Notes: a model not told the origin generated them from the letters alone. A stretch of 63,961 nucleotides of DNA from Acidobacteria bacterium UBA2990 (GCA_002347025.1 DEAE01000001.1:1-63961), one strand, 5' to 3'. Positions 34,693-44,178 are shown, counted from the stretch's first letter. Translations and numbers: made by a program.

Positions 34693-36108
34693 TTATGTTC
34701 CTTGGCCGGCAGGAAAAGTGAATCCCCCGCCTAGGGCAAGGTAGAGATCGACTCTGTTTTCGAGGCGCAGACGTTTGGCTGAAATGAGATCGCCTTCGGC
34801 CTGAAGTGCTAGTCGTTGTGACTCGAGGACGGTAACGTAGTCGTCGAGCCCCGAGCGATACCGGTCTTCGGCTAAGGCTTCGGCTGCGCGAGATTGTTCG
34901 ATGGAATCTTCCAGGTAGAGTTCTCGGTTCGAGAAAAATGCGTCAGCAGCAAGAGCGGTTTCTACCTCGGAAAAAGCTTGAAGTGCCGTGTTGGCGTAGA
35001 TCGCAAGCTCTTCAGCTGCGCGTGCTTCTGCCTGATCAATTCCAGCTCTCAACCGTCCTCCTTGGAAAATGGGTTGAACTAGATTACCCAGAAGGCTCCA
35101 AATGCCAAAGTCTCCGTTGAGAAGATTAGTCAGTGCACTGGCCGAGGTTCCGGTGCTGCCGGTGAGGCTGATCGATGGGTAGAGTTCTCTTCTTGCAACC
35201 TGGAATCTCTGTCTGGCGGCTGCTACCCGCCGTTCGGCGGCTGCCAAGTCGGGTCGCCGTCCGATAAGTTCGGCCGGGAGCCCTCCAGGGATAGTGGGAG
35301 GAGTGTCTGGTAGGTTCTGGGGGGAGTCTAGTGTGCCAGAGGCATACCGTCCGAGCAGGACTTCGAGTTGTCGTACCGCAGCATCCAGCTGTTGCCTTCG
35401 CTGTTCCCGAAGGGCTTCGGCGTTAGCGAGATTCGATAGCGATAATCGCACGTCGAGTGATGGACGTAGCCCCCTTTCAAATCGATCGCGTGTTTGGTCA
35501 GACGAGGTACGGAAGCTAGCCACCGAAGCTTCTGCTAGTTGAAGCTGCTGTTGTGACTCAGCGATGGCGAACCAGGCTTTCACCGTCTGCCCAGCTAGGG
35601 ACAGTTGGGCCGCGCGTAGGTCGGCAGCTTGAGATTGGAGGTCAGCTAACGCCGCACGTGCGCCGGCACGAAGCTTGCCCCATAGGTCTGCTTCCCATGT
35701 GACATCGAGTGAGACGCCATATGTCGAAAAAACCGTACTTAAGACTCGATCCTCAGCTCCAGGGATAGGGAACCCGATAAAATTTCGTTTTGTTGCGGCA
35801 TTGTTCAGGCCAACTTGAGTGGTTGGTAGTAAATTGGCGCCAGCTATGCGGGAATCGGCTACAGCCTGGTCTAACCTTGCGGCTGCGGCTTGCAGGTCAT
35901 AGTTTTGTTCGATTGCCGATTCGACTACCTCGTTGAGGTCAGGGTCGCCAAAATCGGACCACCAGGACAGCGTCACTGTAGCGGCTGTTTCTTGGGGTGT
36001 GGTCCAAGACTCTGGGGTCACCACAGCCAATGAAGGTGGCTCGATAGGGGGGGCAGTTGCGCAGGCCGCTACTAGCCATAAGAAGCTAAAGGCAATTAGG
36101 CGACTCAT
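34693..36108 (-). CDS. RND outer-membrane factor lipoprotein (NodT/OprM type)
   Basis: A 471-residue TolC-like outer-membrane channel. The start at ATG 36108 gives MSRLIAFSFLWLVAACATAPP, a lipoprotein signal with lipobox VAAC, typical of NodT-family factors. WWSDFGDPDLNEVVESAIEQNYDLQAAAARLDQA, the repeated coiled-coil halves and the FQGGRLRAGIDQAEARAAE block are characteristic. A longer frame exists upstream to 36471 but lies inside tetR. The start overlaps the tetR stop (ATGA). It is followed 29 bp on by the adaptor gene. With the adaptor and pump it forms a tripartite efflux system across both membranes. Confidence 0.93.
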   Translation of the reverse strand: MSRLIAFSFLWLVAACATAPPIEPPSLAVVTPESWTTPQETAATVTLSWWSDFGDPDLNEVVESAIEQNYDLQAAAARLDQAVADSRIAGANLLPTTQVGLNNAATKRNFIGFPIPGAEDRVLSTVFSTYGVSLDVTWEADLWGKLRAGARAALADLQSQAADLRAAQLSLAGQTVKAWFAIAESQQQLQLAEASVASFRTSSDQTRDRFERGLRPSLDVRLSLSNLANAEALREQRRQQLDAAVRQLEVLLGRYASGTLDSPQNLPDTPPTIPGGLPAELIGRRPDLAAAERRVAAARQRFQVARRELYPSISLTGSTGTSASALTNLLNGDFGIWSLLGNLVQPIFQGGRLRAGIDQAEARAAEELAIYANTALQAFSEVETALAADAFFSNRELYLEDSIEQSRAAEALAEDRYRSGLDDYVTVLESQRLALQAEGDLISAKRLRLENRVDLYLALGGGFTFPAGQGT

Positions 36109-36776
36109 TGGCCAACCTCTGGAGTTGCCTGGGTCCGTCCGGCGAACCGGGCAGGAGCCGAAAGTCCCTTGGCTGTGAACTGGATGAGTTCTTCGAGGAT
36201 CTCTTGCGGTGCCAGTTGAGCTTGTGGCCGGTTGTTCAGGACAGTTCCAGCCCAGGTCATAGTGAAAGACATCGACCCAACCAGGAATAATGTTCGCCAA
36301 ATTAGGCCTGCCGGTTGCAGATGTGGCAGGCTTCGAACTAATGCCTGTGAGAAGCGCTGGATGACCTCCTCGTACTGTCCGACCAGCTTGGCATGTAGGG
36401 TTGGCTCCAGGCCGGTGTGACTTCTCCCAACCAGTTTTAGAAACGAATCCTTGGATCGAGGTTCGGTCCAACCGTTCCTGACTTCAAACATAGGCGTGAG
36501 AAAAGCCCGGACCAACTCTTCGGTAGCTAATGGCGTGCCGCCGGCATTTGTCTCAAGCTCATCAAGTCTTCTAAGTCTCTCTTGGTTTAAAGGAATAGTT
36601 CCCCGTTCCATAACCGCAATAAACAAGGATTCCTTGGAACCGAAGTGATAGTTGACTGCGGCAAGGTTGACTTCGGCTGCTGCGGTGATGTCTCGCATGG
36701 AGGTGTTCGAGAAGCCGTGATCCGCAAACAACTGCTCGGCAGCGTCAAGTATTCGAGTCTTGGTTAGTGTGGTCAT
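36105..36776 (-). CDS. TetR-family regulator of the RND operon
   Basis: A 223-residue repressor. Residues 1-55 form the TetR helix-turn-helix domain (ILDAAEQLFADHGFSNTSMRDITAAAEVNLAAVNYHFGSKESL). The remainder is a helical ligand-binding domain with a conserved N-terminal part (ELVRAFLTPMF). It is the first gene of its operon, overlapping the outer-membrane factor start by 4 bp. A perfect 16-bp palindrome lies 53 bp upstream (36830-36845), the expected place for an autoregulatory operator. Ligands of this efflux regulator are unknown. Confidence 0.92.
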   Translation of the reverse strand: MTTLTKTRILDAAEQLFADHGFSNTSMRDITAAAEVNLAAVNYHFGSKESLFIAVMERGTIPLNQERLRRLDELETNAGGTPLATEELVRAFLTPMFEVRNGWTEPRSKDSFLKLVGRSHTGLEPTLHAKLVGQYEEVIQRFSQALVRSLPHLQPAGLIWRTLFLVGSMSFTMTWAGTVLNNRPQAQLAPQEILEELIQFTAKGLSAPARFAGRTQATPEVGQ

Positions 36777-36829
36777 CTATATTATTTGGGCTTCTAACTT
36801 TGCTTGCCTCGTGAGGTGAAAAAGCCAAA

Positions 36830-36845
36830 AATCAAACGTTTGATT
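36830..36845. promoter_or_regulatory. palindromic operator, likely TetR binding site
   Basis: AATCAAACGTTTGATT is a perfect 16-bp palindrome, 53 bp upstream of the tetR ATG in an A/T-rich stretch. On the minus strand a TTGATA hexamer about 17 nt before it could be the -35, so the palindrome would overlap the -10 region. The layout matches repression by the adjacent TetR protein. Confidence 0.7.
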
Positions 36846-37821
36846 AAAATAGAATATCAATAACTCTTATGACGCACAATCGATGCCACAATTACCAAGT
36901 GGCCTACTACTAGCTCATGACTGGACCCAAGCGGGATCTAGAACTCCAGTCATCACTTAACTTTGCGCCAATCTGAGTTCTGCTGAGAACAGCAGTCAAG
37001 ACAGACCATATGCTTAAAGACCAAGGCGAAATTACTGACTACTTTGTTCTCTTGTAGCCTAAAACATATATTTTTGTGGTTTTATCCATCTCCCCGTAGC
37101 GCCGTGAGCACAACTTGGCCGAAGCTACTATCTCGGCAGGTAAGAGCTATGGTCACAGACCCAAGGTTGGCTCGCCCTGAGTTTGGAAGACTACCCGTGA
37201 GCCTTCCCAAGGCCTAACAGCACGCTACCGGGAGCTGGTCTTTCTAGAGAAAATAGCACATGAGCCACTTAGCATGGAAGGTTTAAGGTCACAGTAAAGA
37301 CACCAGCGTTAAAGATTGCTTGCGGGTTTTCACCTGACAAGCTGATACTAGATTTATCACGATTAGCGGTATTTCTTGTGAGGAATGAGCTTGCGGTAGG
37401 GACCAGCTGAAGAGAGTTCTGAGCACTAGGTGGGCTGGGGGTTACCTGCCTGCGAGGATGAAGAATAGGGGGTGGCTCCATCAGTTGGCTAAAAGCCTTG
37501 AACATATCAAGGGTTGAATCCTGCTGCCGACCTCGGTATTCTTGCGACTTGGATATACTTGAAGAGGGGCTAGGCTTGGGTATCAAGAAAGACTGAGATC
37601 TCTTCGAGGTGATGTTAGACCCTATAGCTTTTGGGGTGGCGTCGGTATGTTCAGCTGGCGGCTAATTTTCTTGGCTTGCCGGTTTTAGGTGGCGGATTCA
37701 TGTCGTTGGCAGGTTGCTGCTGGTTGGCTTCTTGCCCTAGGCTTGGCTCTCGAATTTTCCAGAGGTCCGCAGTTGAAGACCTTTTGGTCGGGCGGGCAGT
37801 CGTAAGCACGGGGGGGCGTAA
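36846..37821. other. nearly 1 kb without a convincing gene
   Basis: Nothing here is recognisable as a conserved gene. The best frame is on the minus strand, with a start at 37586 and a stop at 37269, and it remains open upstream to about 37661. It encodes a Pro/Ser-rich sequence (PKPSPSSSISKSQEYRG, MEPPPILHPRR) with no motif and no ribosome site. A plus-strand stretch near 37647 begins MFSWRLIFLACRF but hits a stop immediately and may be a decayed signal peptide. It lies between the efflux operator and the b-type cytochrome gene. Confidence 0.45.
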
Positions 37822-38724
37822 ATGGAACTGTTTCAGGTTGGCACCGATCCATGGGGACAGGAGATACTAATCCGGCTCTCCTGGGGCTTGCTGACACTTG
37901 CCTTCTGGGCGGGGGTCGCTTTTGTCATTTTTCACGCTGTGTATGCAGTGGTCTGGAAACCGAAGGTCGAGACCGAAGCAAGTGGTGCATCGACCGCTGC
38001 TACCGCAAAGATTCCGGAACAGATAGTCCGCCACAACGGTGCTGCCAGGATGTTTCATTGGGTGATGGCGGCCTCGATGCTTGTTCTTTTGGTGACCGGG
38101 TTTGCTCCGATTATCGGATTGGAGTTTAGCTGGCTGGATATTCACTGGATTGCCGGTCTCATCCTCATCTTATGTATCCTCTACCACATAGTTCACGCCT
38201 CCTTCTTCTTAGACTTCTGGTCGATTTGGATTCTGCCTGGAGATTTGAAGGAGGCGGTTGAGCGAACAAAACGTCAGCTTGGGCAGCAGGCCGATGTTGG
38301 CAAGCACGGGAAGTATCCTCTTGACCACAAGCTGTATCACTTGGCGGTTTCGGTGTTTGGTGTGATTGTCTCTGTGAGCGGTCTTCTGATGATGATGAAG
38401 GTCGAGAATCCAATCGTGCCCTTCAATGACACCTACTACAGTGATGCGACTTGGGGCCTAGTCTATGTACTCCACGGGCTGTCGGCGGTGCTCTTTGTGA
38501 CATTAACGATTACCCATATCTATTTTGCCGTTCGCCCCGAGAAGCTTTGGATTACGAAGGCCATGATCTGGGGTACCGTAAGCAAAGAGGATTACCTTTC
38601 TCACCATGATCCAAAGAGATGGGACGTGACTCCACCTAAGCCCAAAGCGAAACCCAGAGCCAAACCAAAGGCAAAAGGATCGGGCGTGGGAACGCCGAAA
38701 CCTGCTAGGGGAGCAGCTACCTAA
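37822..38724 (+). CDS. b-type cytochrome membrane subunit (cytochrome b561/FdhI-like)
   Basis: A 300-residue inner-membrane cytochrome b. After an N-terminal membrane helix come four helices bearing the heme-ligand histidines typical of formate-dehydrogenase gamma and Ni/Fe-hydrogenase b subunits. They are RHNGAARMFHWVMAASM, DIHWIAGLILILCILYHIVHASFF, DHKLYHLAVSVFGVIVSVSG and LHGLSAVLFVTLTITHIYFAV. The C-terminal tail is a Lys/Pro/Ala-rich repeat (KPKAKPRAKPKAKG), probably cytoplasmic. Its redox partner is not adjacent; only a small unknown protein follows. It likely passes electrons between a periplasmic partner and quinone. Confidence 0.85.
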   Translation: MELFQVGTDPWGQEILIRLSWGLLTLAFWAGVAFVIFHAVYAVVWKPKVETEASGASTAATAKIPEQIVRHNGAARMFHWVMAASMLVLLVTGFAPIIGLEFSWLDIHWIAGLILILCILYHIVHASFFLDFWSIWILPGDLKEAVERTKRQLGQQADVGKHGKYPLDHKLYHLAVSVFGVIVSVSGLLMMMKVENPIVPFNDTYYSDATWGLVYVLHGLSAVLFVTLTITHIYFAVRPEKLWITKAMIWGTVSKEDYLSHHDPKRWDVTPPKPKAKPRAKPKAKGSGVGTPKPARGAAT

Positions 38725-38804
38725 CAATAGGGGCAGTTGTTGGTTTAATGGCGAAAACGTGGTTTGTGTTCCGCTGCATGTAACTTATTAGGAGTTGTTA
38801 AGGC

Positions 38805-39272
38805 GTGTCCGATGGATCTACGGCGGAGCTGAGAGAGCGGATTGATGCCATTGAGGGGGGCTACGAATTTTTCCTCAGCTACGCTGCGAAAGGATTCAAA
38901 GGCGAACCTGGCGGAAGTGATGGCGAGTTGCGTCGCTGTTTGGAGGCATTAGATGGCGCTCTAGAAGGACTTGTTGGCTTTTTGGCTAATCTTGTCCGTG
39001 AGCGTGGGCTCGAGCCGCTGGCTGCCTACGATAACTTCCTCGAAGTGATCGAAAGTGATGCTGAGCGCGCGAAAAAAGTTGTTGGGCTGGTTCTCGCGCA
39101 ACCGGGAATCAGCAGTCAAGTAATTGACAATTTGAATGGTTCGGTCCACCTGCGCGCTCTACTCACCGATTTATTTCTCATCGACGAAATCCTGCGGCCC
39201 AGGGCATCGGATACGATTCCGGCAGCAGCCCTTTCTGATGAGACTCCCAAGCCACCTGCATCCTCGGCCTAG
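38805..39272 (+). CDS. small acidic helical protein of unknown function
   Basis: A 155-residue soluble protein starting at GTG with AGGAG about 10 nt upstream. It is predicted all-helical and acidic (ELRERIDAIEGGYEFFLSYAAKGF, GELRRCLEALDGALEGLVGFLANLV), with a disordered Pro/Ala tail. I recognise no family. It lies 80 bp downstream of the b-type cytochrome gene on the same strand and may be its accessory or regulatory partner. Codon use looks like the neighbours. Confidence 0.65.
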   Translation: MSDGSTAELRERIDAIEGGYEFFLSYAAKGFKGEPGGSDGELRRCLEALDGALEGLVGFLANLVRERGLEPLAAYDNFLEVIESDAERAKKVVGLVLAQPGISSQVIDNLNGSVHLRALLTDLFLIDEILRPRASDTIPAAALSDETPKPPASSA

Positions 39273-39409
39273 TTGCCCTGTTGAAGATAGGGTGTGCCGA
39301 GCTCTGGGCAAATAGTCCGAGAGTGTTGTATGCGGTATGAATCAACCTGTTCTGTGCCGTGACCGCCGGTTGCATCTCGGCCGGCTACTAGCCGAGAATC
39401 AGATCACTG

Positions 39410-40978
39410 TTGCTGACGCGACTCCCTAGACTGCTTAGCGGGAATCCAAGATTGGTCAACACAGCAAAGCCTTCCACTTCTTCTGCCCCATTCGATATTC
39501 ACAGTCAGGTTTTGATCGGGAACGTGAGCCCGGTTGATTGGACTAATCCGGAACCAGCAACTAGGTATCACCTTGTTGTGGTCGGAGCAGGAACGGCTGG
39601 ATTGATAGCTGCATCATTTGCTGCAGGGGCAGGGGCAAAGGTAGCCCTTGTTGAACGGCACTCGATGGGGGGGGACTGTTTAAATGTTGGCTGTGTGCCC
39701 TCGAAGAGCCTCCTGAGGTCTTCGCGAGTCTGTGCCGAACTGCGTGATGCGGCTGCACTGGGTTGGTATCTGCCCAAGAGCGGTCAGGCTGATTTTGGTG
39801 CGGTCATGAGGAGGATGCGGCAGGTTCGAGCTCGGATCAGTGCGAATGATTCGGTAGCGAGATATCGGGAGAAGGGTGTCGACGTTTTCATGGGTCAGGG
39901 GCGTTTTACTAGTAGTAGCTCTATTCAAGTTGGTGGCTCGGTACTGCGTTTTCGGCGGGCGGTGATTGCTACGGGTGCTAGGCCTGCACTCTTGTCGGTT
40001 CCAGGGCTTACCCAGGCGGACTATCTGACGAATGAGACCGTTTTTGATCTAACCGAAAGGCCGGCTAGGCTAGCGGTGGTAGGTGGCGGTCCGGTTGGCG
40101 TAGAGCTTGCACAAGCTTTTCAACGGTTGGGCTCTCAGGTTACGTTGCTCGAAAAGGGTGATCAGATTCTTTTTCGGGAAGATCCTGAGGCGGCAATGCT
40201 CGTTCAGGAGTCGCTGATTAACGATGGGGTGGATGTTGAGGTCGGATGCTTGGTGGAGAAGGTTGAGTGTCAGGGCAACGACAGGGTCATCTATTATTCC
40301 AACGGTAGCAGGTCCCTGTTAAAGGTGGATGAAATTCTTATAGCTACAGGTCGAATAGCCAACACGGACGGCCTAAACTTGGAGGCTGCCGGTGTGGACT
40401 ATACCCAACGAGGGGTAACGGTTGATGGTGGGTTAAGAACATCCAATCCGAGAGTTTACGCTGCCGGCGATATCTGTTTAGCCTGGAAGTTCACCCACAT
40501 GGCTGAAGAAGCGGCAATGGTAGCGGCACGAAATGCGCTTTTTCCAGGACAGAAGAGCTTGACTACGCTGGCAATCCCGTCCTGTATCTACACAGACCCT
40601 GAAGTTGCCCATGTCGGAATCTCTAGCCGTCAGGCGGTAGAGCAGGTTGATGATGTCCTGACTTACACTCATTATTTGCGAGATGCGGACCGAGCAGTTA
40701 TAGATGGAGAAGATAATGGTTTTGTCCGGGTTCACATTCGAAAAGGCAGTGATGAAATTCTAGGTGCAACAATTGTTGCCGCGCATGCCGGTGAAATGAT
40801 CAGTGAAGTGACACTGTCGATGGTGGCTAACCTTGGCCTCAAAACACTGGCCAAGGTTATCCATCCCTATCCTACTTGTGCAGAAGCGCTGCGTCGCGTG
40901 GCCCTTAAACATAGTGTCGGGCTGATAACGCCACTGACACGCCGTTTGTTGAAACTTTGGTTCAAGTTAACTAGTTGA
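39410..40978 (+). CDS. mercuric-reductase-like pyridine nucleotide-disulfide oxidoreductase
   Basis: A flavoprotein of about 522 residues in the class I disulfide reductase family. It has the FAD motif VVVGAGTAGLIAASFAAGAGA, the redox-active pair in GGDCLNVGCVPSKSLL, the NAD(P) motif VVGGGPVGVELAQAF and the FAD ribityl motif VYAAGDI. The dimer-interface block HPYPTCAEALRR replaces the usual HAHPTLSE. It lacks the N-terminal HMA metal-binding domain and the C-terminal vicinal cysteines of true MerA. It therefore probably reduces another disulfide or electron acceptor. The start is uncertain: only TTG or GTG codons are available (39410, 39452, 39524). Homology begins near FDIHSQVLIGNV, which favours a start before 39500. 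Confidence 0.85.
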   Translation: MLTRLPRLLSGNPRLVNTAKPSTSSAPFDIHSQVLIGNVSPVDWTNPEPATRYHLVVVGAGTAGLIAASFAAGAGAKVALVERHSMGGDCLNVGCVPSKSLLRSSRVCAELRDAAALGWYLPKSGQADFGAVMRRMRQVRARISANDSVARYREKGVDVFMGQGRFTSSSSIQVGGSVLRFRRAVIATGARPALLSVPGLTQADYLTNETVFDLTERPARLAVVGGGPVGVELAQAFQRLGSQVTLLEKGDQILFREDPEAAMLVQESLINDGVDVEVGCLVEKVECQGNDRVIYYSNGSRSLLKVDEILIATGRIANTDGLNLEAAGVDYTQRGVTVDGGLRTSNPRVYAAGDICLAWKFTHMAEEAAMVAARNALFPGQKSLTTLAIPSCIYTDPEVAHVGISSRQAVEQVDDVLTYTHYLRDADRAVIDGEDNGFVRVHIRKGSDEILGATIVAAHAGEMISEVTLSMVANLGLKTLAKVIHPYPTCAEALRRVALKHSVGLITPLTRRLLKLWFKLTS

Positions 40979-41037
40979 AGGGTTTTTGAGAGAACCCGTA
41001 TGGCGCCGAGTGTTCTGGTGAACCCGGCTGATGGCAT

Positions 41038-41778
41038 ATGGAATTGACAGGCCGCGGTGTGCTTATTACGGGTGGTAGTCGGACCGGAGCCGCTATAGCG
41101 TTGGCGTTGGCATCAGCGGGTGCTGACGTGGCTCTGTCATACAACAGCTCTAAAGCAAGGATAGAGAAGATAGCGGATGCAGTTTTTGAATCAGGTCGGA
41201 AGGCGATTGTTATCAAAGGTGATCTGTCACGTTCAGGAGACTGTGTTCGGTTAGTGCACGAAGCTGCTCGAGGCCTTGGGCGCCTGGACATTCTACTCAA
41301 CATGGCTTCTGTTTACAGACGCAAAGCCTACGACCAGTTACGGGAGTCCGACTGGGATGGTGGACTTGCAGTTGATCTCAAGGCATGTTTTCTGTGCGCT
41401 CAGGAAGCAGTGCCCTATATGCGGTCCCGTGGTGGTGGCCGGATCGTAAACTTCACCGACTGGATCGCCGCCAGTGGCCGTCCTCGTTACATGGGCTTCC
41501 TACCCTACTATGTTGCAAAGTGTGGAGTCATAGCGTTGACTGAAGCTCTAGCGCTCGAATTGGCTGAGGATGGGATTTTGGTCAACGCTGTGGCGCCAGG
41601 TCCAATTTCTCCACCGGAAGATTTTGATAGGACCGAACGGACTGTAGTGGAACAGGCTACTCCTCTCGGACGTTGGGGTGGAGACAAGGCATTGGTAGAG
41701 GCAGTACGGACGCTCATCGATACTGACTTCATGACCGGGGAAACGATTCGGGTAGATGGAGGGCGACACCTCAGATGA
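41038..41778 (+). CDS. short-chain dehydrogenase/reductase, pteridine-reductase-like
   Basis: A 246-residue SDR with cofactor motif ITGGSRTGAAIALALA, the Arg of which favours NADPH, and LLNMASVY in place of the common NNAG. The active-site pair is Tyr157 and Lys161 (YYVAK). The position of the usual catalytic Ser is occupied by FTDWIAAS; Asp141 there resembles pteridine reductases (PTR1/FolM), which use Asp instead of Ser, but a three-residue insertion makes the alignment tentative. A role in reducing dihydrobiopterin or dihydrofolate is possible. It follows the flavoprotein gene at 60 bp. Confidence 0.82.
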   Translation: MELTGRGVLITGGSRTGAAIALALASAGADVALSYNSSKARIEKIADAVFESGRKAIVIKGDLSRSGDCVRLVHEAARGLGRLDILLNMASVYRRKAYDQLRESDWDGGLAVDLKACFLCAQEAVPYMRSRGGGRIVNFTDWIAASGRPRYMGFLPYYVAKCGVIALTEALALELAEDGILVNAVAPGPISPPEDFDRTERTVVEQATPLGRWGGDKALVEAVRTLIDTDFMTGETIRVDGGRHLR

Positions 41779-41809
41779 TAGCCTTTCGGGGTCTATCATG
41801 GATTCCAGG

Positions 41810-44074
41810 CTACGGTTTCAAATGGTCGAGGATGAAGTTTAACATTTTGTGGCGGAGGTGAGTGTTTAGCTGGGGGTCGGTCACGCCATGTCGTGACCGT
41901 GGATAAAGCATTAGCTCGAACTGCTTACCCGCCTTTTGTAATTCGTAGACAAATTGCAGTGTGTTCTGCAAGTGGACGTTGTCGTCCATCGTCCCATGGA
42001 TGAGCAGTAGTTCCCCATGTAGGTCAGCTGCGTTAAACCTGGGTGAGCTTAGACGGTATCCCTCGGGGTTGTTCTGTGGTGTTCCGAGATAGCGTTCAGT
42101 GTAAATGGTGTCGTAATCGCGCCAGTCGGTTACCGTTCCCCCAGCGATTCCCATGGTGAAGCTATCACTGTGAGTTAGTGCGTAGCTGGTCATGAATCCA
42201 CCATAGCTCCAGCCTTCGATTCCGATACGTGTTGAGTCGACGAAGGGTTGTTCTCTAAGCCAGGCGACGCCGTCTTCGATATCCCTTAGTTCTTGTTTAC
42301 CAAAATGCTGGTAAACCGGCCACGTCGATACAGCTCCTTTGCCACTCGCTGTTCGGTTGTCTAGGATCCAGACAAGGATTCCTTGCTGTGCGATCAGCTG
42401 GTAAAACATGCCTGAGCTGCCAGCCCAACTGTTTCTGACCTGCTGGGCATGTGGTCCAGCGTAGGTGTGCTGAAAGACTGGATACCGTTTGGCTTGGTCG
42501 AAATCAGGTGGCTTGATTAACATTGCCTCCATCGTAAAGCCGTCCCGCGAAACAACTTGGAGAAACTCTGGCGTCGAAAGATGGTAATCATTTAGGAGGT
42601 TTACTGGGTTTTCGGCGAGAATCCTAGTTGGGGTGCCATTGGCAGCGTGTAGTCGCACCTGCGGCGGTGTGTTGACGTCACTCCAAGTGTCGAAGTAGTA
42701 GGTGAACTCTGGGCTGAAGCTAGCATTATGTGTTCCCGGTCGCATCGACAATCGGGTAAGTTGGCTTCCGTCAAGCTGGACCCGGTAAACGTCGTTGCCG
42801 ATTGGGCTGCGCTCTGTGCCTGAGAAATAGACCCATCCGGCTTTGTCGACGCCATGCAAAATGCGCACTTCCCATTCACCATCGGTGAGTTGGCCAATTA
42901 GTGTGCCGTCAGCACTATAACGATAGAGGTGTCTCCATCCGGATCGGTCGCTAAGCCACAGGAAAGTGTCATCATCGAGCCAGTATGGATCGCCGAGAAC
43001 GTCTACCCAAGCCGGGGTTGTTTCCTTAAGTAAGTGTTCTGTTGCGCCGCTAAGAGCATCGATAGTGTTCAGGTCGAGCCATGTCTGTTCACGATTTTGT
43101 ACCTGAACCACCAAGTCTTGGCTGTTTGGTGACCAATCAACGGACACGACTAGCATGTTGGTTGGGGTGTAGTGCTCTAGATTCATCCAGGTTGTGTCGC
43201 CGCCGATGGCTGGGATTACGCCCAACCGCACGATCGGGTTCTTGTCGCCGGCTTTTGGGTAGTTAGTTGTTTCGACTTCGAGTCGATAGGGCAAGTGGTC
43301 TAGGATAGTGAACGCTTTGACAGGGCTTTCATCGGTTTGTAAGTACGCAATTTGTGATGAATCCGGGCTCCACCAATAGCCCTTGAAGTTCCCGCGACCG
43401 TAGATTTCTTCCTGGTAGACCCAATCTAGTTCACCATTCAGTAAATTGGAGTTACCCCCGCTTGTGAGGGCCCATTCATGGCCCTTCCTGACATCCACCA
43501 CGGCGAGGTCGTGGTTACGGACAAAAGCCAGCATATTACCGTCTGGACTGAATGATGGCATTGACTCCGGAGCGGGGTCACGTGTTAGTCGCCGGACTTG
43601 CAGGGTGTTGGCTTCTCGGTCGCCTAGATCGACCACATACAGATCATTCGAAATGGAAATAGCCAGCGCAGTATAGTTAGGATTCCAGGTGAACCCACCC
43701 GTACGCAACGCCGACTTCGCTGCAGAGGCACTCATGCCTGGAACTTTTAGTAGTGCCTGTTCAAGGGCTTGGCCATCCATTACCCATTGGGCGGTTCCGG
43801 TTGTGGCGTCGACCGCCCTTAGCCTAAACTTGACAGCTTCGCTTCGCTCGTTTTCCAGATACCGGTCGCTATCTAACCAGGTTAGCCCTCGTGGAATTTG
43901 GCCACTGAAATTCACACGATGTTCCGGGTCGTAGATGGTTTCGATAGTTAGCGGGAGCTGCTGGGCAACAGCAGCTCCAGAGACTAGGAGCATTGTTAGT
44001 AGAGAGCTAACGGAACGGAGCCAAATTGACTGATAATGAGTCGCCACTGACAGCCTCATGGTCGGTTTCACCAT
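41810..44074 (-). CDS. dipeptidyl peptidase IV-type prolyl oligopeptidase (S9B)
   Basis: An exported serine peptidase of about 754 residues. The start is ambiguous: ATGs at 44110, 44074 and 44059 are in frame, and the signal core SVSSLLTMLLVSGAAVAQQ follows. Residues of the first two thirds form the DPP-IV beta-propeller, with DLAVVDVRKGHEWALTSGG and the W-V-Y-Q-E-E-I-Y-G-R Glu motif that binds the substrate N-terminus. The C-terminal alpha/beta-hydrolase domain has the nucleophile in GIEGWSYGGFMTSYA (Ser at nt 42206-42208), Asp in HGTMDDNVH and His in SRHGV. It removes X-Pro dipeptides from peptides in the periplasm. It is divergent from the M49 peptidase. Confidence 0.93.
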   Translation of the reverse strand: MVKPTMRLSVATHYQSIWLRSVSSLLTMLLVSGAAVAQQLPLTIETIYDPEHRVNFSGQIPRGLTWLDSDRYLENERSEAVKFRLRAVDATTGTAQWVMDGQALEQALLKVPGMSASAAKSALRTGGFTWNPNYTALAISISNDLYVVDLGDREANTLQVRRLTRDPAPESMPSFSPDGNMLAFVRNHDLAVVDVRKGHEWALTSGGNSNLLNGELDWVYQEEIYGRGNFKGYWWSPDSSQIAYLQTDESPVKAFTILDHLPYRLEVETTNYPKAGDKNPIVRLGVIPAIGGDTTWMNLEHYTPTNMLVVSVDWSPNSQDLVVQVQNREQTWLDLNTIDALSGATEHLLKETTPAWVDVLGDPYWLDDDTFLWLSDRSGWRHLYRYSADGTLIGQLTDGEWEVRILHGVDKAGWVYFSGTERSPIGNDVYRVQLDGSQLTRLSMRPGTHNASFSPEFTYYFDTWSDVNTPPQVRLHAANGTPTRILAENPVNLLNDYHLSTPEFLQVVSRDGFTMEAMLIKPPDFDQAKRYPVFQHTYAGPHAQQVRNSWAGSSGMFYQLIAQQGILVWILDNRTASGKGAVSTWPVYQHFGKQELRDIEDGVAWLREQPFVDSTRIGIEGWSYGGFMTSYALTHSDSFTMGIAGGTVTDWRDYDTIYTERYLGTPQNNPEGYRLSSPRFNAADLHGELLLIHGTMDDNVHLQNTLQFVYELQKAGKQFELMLYPRSRHGVTDPQLNTHLRHKMLNFILDHLKP

Positions 44075-44178
44075 TTTTCGGGGTATAAAGTGGAGTTGAC
44101 TACTTGTCATCCTTTAGTTTGTATGGGTAGCTTAGCAAAGATTTTGACGTATGTGGTTGTCTGAGGCTGGAGGGACTG

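Noticed and set aside
34693..36471. 592-residue form of the outer-membrane factor
   Set aside because: The first 120 residues lie inside tetR in another frame; the lipoprotein start at 36108 fits the family.
37269..37586. 105-codon minus-strand frame, Pro/Ser-rich
   Set aside because: No ribosome site, low complexity and no recognisable family; recorded as a finding on the region, not as a gene.
39410..40978. true mercuric reductase (merA)
   Set aside because: The HMA domain and C-terminal cysteine pair are missing and no mer genes are nearby.
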